Source: Patescibacteria group bacterium UBA918 (GTDB lineage Bacteria > Patescibacteriota > Minisyncoccia > Phycocordibacterales > UBA918). From it: DNA of 43,083 nucleotides. The stretch covers positions 30,836-73,918 of the forward strand of contig DBEA01000016.1 in assembly GCA_002293845.1 (NCBI GenBank). The letters run 5' to 3'. How positions within the stretch are numbered: position 1 is the stretch's first letter; each line of letters opens with the position of its first letter. Under the pieces are notes generated by a model. It ran no database searches and was not told the DNA's origin. It worked only from the letters and a program-made list of their open reading frames with translations. This document shows positions 39,282-43,083 of the stretch, piece after piece. The translations under genes were made by a program, and so were the position numbers.

Positions 39282-39320
39282 CCCCCGTCGCGAGCTACCA
39301 AGCTTGCGGCGGGGGATTTT
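39282..39320 (+). terminator. Strong rho-independent terminator
   Basis: 15-bp stem CCCCCGTCGCGAGCT with AGCTTGCGGCGGGGG (two G-T pairs), loop ACCA, then ATTTTTCTTTT. It ends 20 nt before the stop of the convergent giant gene. Confidence 0.9.
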
Positions 39321-39338
39321 TCTTTTCCATGCTCTCAA

Positions 39339-42300
39339 CTACTCGATAATCACCTTGATGCTACGATCGTCGACTCCGAACTCGTTGTTTCTCTGACCGC
39401 CGCACTCGAGGCGGTAGGTCGCGCTCGCTTCCGGCACGTCGTAACCTTCGCTCTCAGTGTTGCCGGTGGTCATCTTGCCGCCGCTGGCTTTGAGCGCGTA
39501 GATACCGTTGTCGTTTAGGAAGGGCAGACACTGCTCGTAGTCGCTGCCGTCCCAGCGGAAATACAGCTGGACCGTACTGCCGACTCTGATCTCGTTGGCG
39601 ACGCTCCAGTCGAGCAGGGTTTGTCCTTGGCTGCCCACGGCCTTCACTTCGAACACGACGTCGTTGGTGAGGTTCGGCACGTATTCCTGGTCCTCGCCAT
39701 CCGGAACCGTGGCCGGAGTCGACGTAGCGGCTGGCGCCGCCTCATCGTTTTCGCCAAGGAGGAAGCTAAGGTCCAAGTCCTTGAAGAGGGCGAAACGGAT
39801 CATATCGGACATCGCCTGGCGGTCGATGGTGCCGACACCATCGAAGGTTTCGAAGTGAGCGGCTATCTGCTCCACGAAGTCGGCCTTGTCGCCGCCACCG
39901 CAACGTACCGCGCGGAAGGCCTGATCGGCGGTAGCGCCGGAGATTGCCGCTTGCGCGATGACGATCTCGTAGAGGTACGGACGATCGAGTCCTGGCGCGA
40001 GCGGACATTCAGCTTCGACATCTAGCAAGACCGTCACGTTACGGATGTCGGCCATGGTGATCTCGCCGTCATCGGACGGTGTCAGATTTCCGAAGTCGGT
40101 GACCACCGGATTTTCCGCTTCGTCGTCGCGGAATATATCGACCACCGACAGCCCGATCTTCTTGAAGGTGTCCACGATGGCCGATACGCCGCCCCTTGAC
40201 GGGGGAGGGACTTCGACCGACTCGGCGATGAGAGCGGTCACGTTGCCGGTGAATCCGGTCTCGGCGAAACGCTCGCTCATGAAGCGGTACGAAGTATATC
40301 GGGGTACAGTGGTGCTACGGGTGCCGCCGCCGTTTAGATAGACGCGGTAGATGTAGTATTCGTCGGCCGGCACTTGTTCGTCGGGATCGACGAGGGCGCG
40401 GGTGATGGTGCCGACATCCTCCAGCCCGTACTCGTCGCTACTTGAGAAGAGATTTCCGAGCAGGTTGGTGAGGGGATTGCCTTCGGGCAGTACTCCGGCG
40501 TTGTCCGCCGCGGCGACCAGCTCGCCATCAAGGTAATATTCGACGGTGTAGACGTAGTTTGGATCGTCGGCCGATTCGTACCATACGCCGTCGATCACTA
40601 CCGGCGCATAGGTTCCGTCAGAGTAGAGGATGTTGAGGCGCTCGTCGTCGAGGGTGATGCGAGGTTGATCATATGGTGAATCTCCGGTTGCTTCGTTATC
40701 GGGCTCTTGCTCTGCGTAAGAGTCAGTGTCAACCAGTAGCTGTCCTCTTTGGTCGTAGACGCCAGCGATGCTGAAATACATGTCGCCGGAACCACCGTCC
40801 ACCTGGATCAAAACGTTGACGGTAGGCGTGGTCGATGCAAAGCCGTGTTCTGTTCGGGTCGATATAGGTGTGGTGGGGGTCGGTGCGGTCGGTGATGTTT
40901 CTATGGAGTTCGGCGGCGTGTCTGTAGGTGTTCGAGAAGGAGCATCATTCGTTTCGGTGGGCGCGACGGAGGTCGGAATCGCAATTTGAACTCCTGTACC
41001 AGTTGTTCCAGAGGCCTCTTTGCTGTTTTCGTCAGGGACGTTCAGATCAGTGCCAAGGGCGTTGTTCAACGCGGTGGCAATGAGGCCGATCATGGCATAG
41101 AAGGCGGAAGACGCGGCACCAAGCACCCCAGTACCTTTTGAACCAGGACCGGTGCCACCCGTGCTTTGATAGTCAGGCGGTGTGCCGGAATTACTTGCGG
41201 GCGAAACGGAGTCGTCGTTCTGTCCAGATGAGGATGGATACCCGGGATTGCTAATACCGTTCGCGTTTGTCGCGTCAGCTACAGGGTCAGCTGTTTGTGA
41301 AGTCGGTGCTGAAACTGCGGCCTCTGTTCCAGGTTGTGGGGTTGTGGCTTGGACAGGGTTAATTTGAGTGGTCACCGTTACCGGTATCGTCGCTGGTACT
41401 GGTGTGGTATCAGGTCGTGGAGTAGGTATAGCCGTAGTTATAGCAGGAGTGGCTTGCGGTGTTTGGGCCTGAGAAGCTTTATACGCTGCCAGGTCGAATC
41501 CTTTAGCGTCGGCTAGACCTTTCTTGTGCGCGGCCGTTAACCACCCTGGCGCATTGGCGACTTTTCCGCCAGCCCCCCATGCAAGAGCGGAACCGCCACC
41601 GATGTGTATAGTGTTAGGTCCCATGTAAGCTACTCCGGCACCGACCCCTGTGACTCCTGCTTTTACAGCTTCAGCGATGAACAGCTCAAAGCGCGGTAGG
41701 TCCTTGGGATTAGTGAAGTCTAATACCCTGCCCGTGTCGGCATCCTTGAGATAACCGTCGACAGCGTTTCCGTGGTCGTGTCTATTGGATCCTTTTCGAT
41801 CGGTTAGTGCCGCTAGTCCCCGAGCTACGTCGGCCTTCGAAGGTTGTCCGCCAGATGTTCCTACAAAGACCACCCCGGCCTTTTCCGCCGCGTAAGCGAT
41901 TTGATCTTTTAATTTTGGAGTGATGTCCAAGTCTCTCTTAGCGTTTTGATTTTGCATGACTACTCGAGTCGGAGCTGGAGTAGGGGACACTTGTGCTGGA
42001 GCCTGCGTTTGCGCGCTAGGATTCGTCGCGGTCGGCGTTGATGGATTCGCGACGGCCGGTTCAGCTGTCGGCGCTTTCGTCTGAGGGAGCGCATCCGCGA
42101 TGCGACTAAGACCTGCCGCTTGAACCTCAAGTGCCAATGATATAGGTGTGCTCTTAGAGAGTTTGTCCGCTACGGCCAGCAATGTCTGTGCCGGGGTCTG
42201 AGTAGCCGGTGCCACAGTCGCGGGTGAACCGTTCCTAATATTATTGAGCGTTACTTGATCGGCCGGATTTGTCGGAGCGTATACCCCGTCTACAAGCGTA

Positions 42301-43083
42301 GTAGGTATCGACGGTAGGGCCGTATAGGCGGCGACTCCCTTCACTGCTTCCGTGGTCGGCAAATCTATACCTTCTTCTGCTTTAGCGAAACCTTTGACTA
42401 AGCCGACGCCGACTGGTCCTTTCAAATCTGCTAGGGTGATGGGGGTATCGGCAGTGAAACCGGGTACGTCTTTGGCTGCGACCGCGGCGATATTGTTGGC
42501 GTGCTGAGCAGGATTGTTGTTGTCGCTGGCTGGGGAGTATTTAGGAATGATGTTGTTTAAGGTTGCTGGTGTTTTGGAGGCTTCGAGTCCTTTTATTTTG
42601 TTTTCTAGGTCTCGCAACAAAGCCCTGGCCGCCGTAGTATTGTCTTCAAATGACAGGAAACGCGCATCGTCTGCCACGGCACCGACGAAGTCTTGGGTTG
42701 CCGGGGTCTTTTCCAGATTGGCGAAGTTGACGGTTTTGGCGGGTTGGGAAGCCGCTGGCTTAACACCAAGCAACTCGTTGAAAGCATCCGTCAGACCCTT
42801 TCCGATCGTCGACAGCGCGTCACTCACTGGGCCAAGTGTCGATGCTGGGGCCTGAACAGCGGGGGAGGCCGCTATCGGAGCCGGTTGTGCGGTCGCTGGA
42901 GTAGAAGGACCAGTCTGTGCGGTCGCTGGTGAGGTCTGGTTGGTTGAGGGAGTGGCGGGAGCCTGTGTGGCGGCCGGCGCTGTTTGATTCGCAGGAGTCG
43001 CAGCGGTTTGATATCCAGCGGCGTTAGGGTTGGCCGGATTATTTCCAGTACTTGCCGGTGATGTCTTTCCCGCGGTAGCACTC
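39339..43083 (-). CDS. Giant Pro/Ala/Thr-rich secreted protein with M15-like peptidase domain (5' end missing)
   Basis: At least 1247 codons: the frame stays open from the stop at 39339 past the GTG at 42827 to the window edge, so the gene is partial. From the N-terminal side: low-complexity Pro/Ala/Thr/Gln repeats (QAPAT, PATAQ-type words) to about 42840; a helical region; more repeats; then at about 41500-41950 a domain with RHDHGNAVDG and a later TIHIGGG, fitting the HxxGxAxD...H zinc motif of M15-type D-Ala-D-Ala peptidases; a repeat-rich linker with a short hydrophobic segment (AFYAMIGLIATAL); then several beta-rich domains with a few cysteines. Probably a surface or released wall-cutting fibre. 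Full start, signal and anchor are outside the window. Confidence 0.8.
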   Translation of the reverse strand, partial: SATAGKTSPASTGNNPANPNAAGYQTAATPANQTAPAATQAPATPSTNQTSPATAQTGPSTPATAQPAPIAASPAVQAPASTLGPVSDALSTIGKGLTDAFNELLGVKPAASQPAKTVNFANLEKTPATQDFVGAVADDARFLSFEDNTTAARALLRDLENKIKGLEASKTPATLNNIIPKYSPASDNNNPAQHANNIAAVAAKDVPGFTADTPITLADLKGPVGVGLVKGFAKAEEGIDLPTTEAVKGVAAYTALPSIPTTLVDGVYAPTNPADQVTLNNIRNGSPATVAPATQTPAQTLLAVADKLSKSTPISLALEVQAAGLSRIADALPQTKAPTAEPAVANPSTPTATNPSAQTQAPAQVSPTPAPTRVVMQNQNAKRDLDITPKLKDQIAYAAEKAGVVFVGTSGGQPSKADVARGLAALTDRKGSNRHDHGNAVDGYLKDADTGRVLDFTNPKDLPRFELFIAEAVKAGVTGVGAGVAYMGPNTIHIGGGSALAWGAGGKVANAPGWLTAAHKKGLADAKGFDLAAYKASQAQTPQATPAITTAIPTPRPDTTPVPATIPVTVTTQINPVQATTPQPGTEAAVSAPTSQTADPVADATNANGISNPGYPSSSGQNDDSVSPASNSGTPPDYQSTGGTGPGSKGTGVLGAASSAFYAMIGLIATALNNALGTDLNVPDENSKEASGTTGTGVQIAIPTSVAPTETNDAPSRTPTDTPPNSIETSPTAPTPTTPISTRTEHGFASTTPTVNVLIQVDGGSGDMYFSIAGVYDQRGQLLVDTDSYAEQEPDNEATGDSPYDQPRITLDDERLNILYSDGTYAPVVIDGVWYESADDPNYVYTVEYYLDGELVAAADNAGVLPEGNPLTNLLGNLFSSSDEYGLEDVGTITRALVDPDEQVPADEYYIYRVYLNGGGTRSTTVPRYTSYRFMSERFAETGFTGNVTALIAESVEVPPPSRGGVSAIVDTFKKIGLSVVDIFRDDEAENPVVTDFGNLTPSDDGEITMADIRNVTVLLDVEAECPLAPGLDRPYLYEIVIAQAAISGATADQAFRAVRCGGGDKADFVEQIAAHFETFDGVGTIDRQAMSDMIRFALFKDLDLSFLLGENDEAAPAATSTPATVPDGEDQEYVPNLTNDVVFEVKAVGSQGQTLLDWSVANEIRVGSTVQLYFRWDGSDYEQCLPFLNDNGIYALKASGGKMTTGNTESEGYDVPEASATYRLECGGQRNNEFGVDDRSIKVIIE

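Noticed and set aside
42872..43081. Separate short basic ORF at the right edge
   Set aside because: It is out of frame with the giant gene, whose own frame remains open through this stretch with Pro/Ala/Thr-rich codons continuous with the rest.

Overview
The window looks like the replication-origin neighbourhood of a Patescibacteria (Candidate Phyla Radiation) genome, most likely a moderately GC-rich Parcubacteria-type lineage. The evidence is the packing (41 protein genes or partial genes in 43 kb, mostly with gaps under 50 nt), single small versions of core genes, a Patescibacteria-style VirB4/PrgI/TrbL-like secretion or pilus locus, many membrane proteins of unknown function, and two kinds of passenger gene (four-helix-bundle protein and LAGLIDADG endonuclease) known from CPR rRNA insertions. 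TGA is used as an ordinary stop, so there is no Gracilibacteria-type recoding. The lineage call is inference; no rRNA is present to confirm it.

Layout. 1-8.9 kb: NYN-domain protein, a large anchored protein of unknown function, a DksA/TraR-like protein that has lost two zinc ligands, YifB ATPase, a secreted LysM-M23 peptidase (minus), UvrD/PcrA helicase and RsmA. 8.95-21.0 kb: one plus-strand run of secretion/pilus genes (anchored and secreted proteins, a TrbL/VirB6-like polytopic protein, PrgI, a TraC-like N-terminal-domain protein, VirB4, a pilin-like protein and a membrane-tethered propeller-like protein). Two four-helix-bundle cassettes with their own terminal inverted repeats sit in gaps of this run. 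20.9-25.5 kb: the classical origin block, rpmH-rnpA-yidC (minus) divergent from dnaA-oriC-dnaN (plus), then a small DciA-like candidate. 25.5-31.4 kb: a class A penicillin-binding protein (minus), TyrS (plus), and yebC-ruvC plus ruvB and a small acidic protein (minus). 31.5-31.8 kb: a gene-free stretch with its own promoter, several nested stems and a terminator, which I read as a structured non-coding RNA. 31.8-38.6 kb: GspE/PilB ATPase (minus), then tsaE-polA-holA (plus), tRNA-Lys, a LAGLIDADG endonuclease starting 2 nt after the tRNA, and a SpoU methyltransferase overlapping it by 4 nt. 38.7-43.1 kb: a small exported protein with a perfect Shine-Dalgarno sequence, and the 3' part of a giant repetitive secreted protein with an embedded M15-like peptidase domain that runs off the window edge.

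How it fits together. Replication and repair genes (dnaA, dnaN, polA, holA, uvrD, ruvB, ruvC) surround an envelope and secretion set (YidC, penicillin-binding protein, M23, VirB4 system, GspE, giant M15 protein). This suits an episymbiont that attaches to another cell, takes up material and keeps its own peptidoglycan wall.

Three patterns cut across genes. Many start codons lie only 6-11 nt after a TATAAT-like hexamer with no recognisable -35 box, which predicts mostly leaderless mRNAs. TAG/TTAG-rich inverted repeats lie in intergenic gaps; three begin exactly at the TAG stop codon of a host gene, and two of those enclose a four-helix-bundle gene. The tRNA-Lys next to the endonuclease has an unusual T-loop and no encoded CCA.
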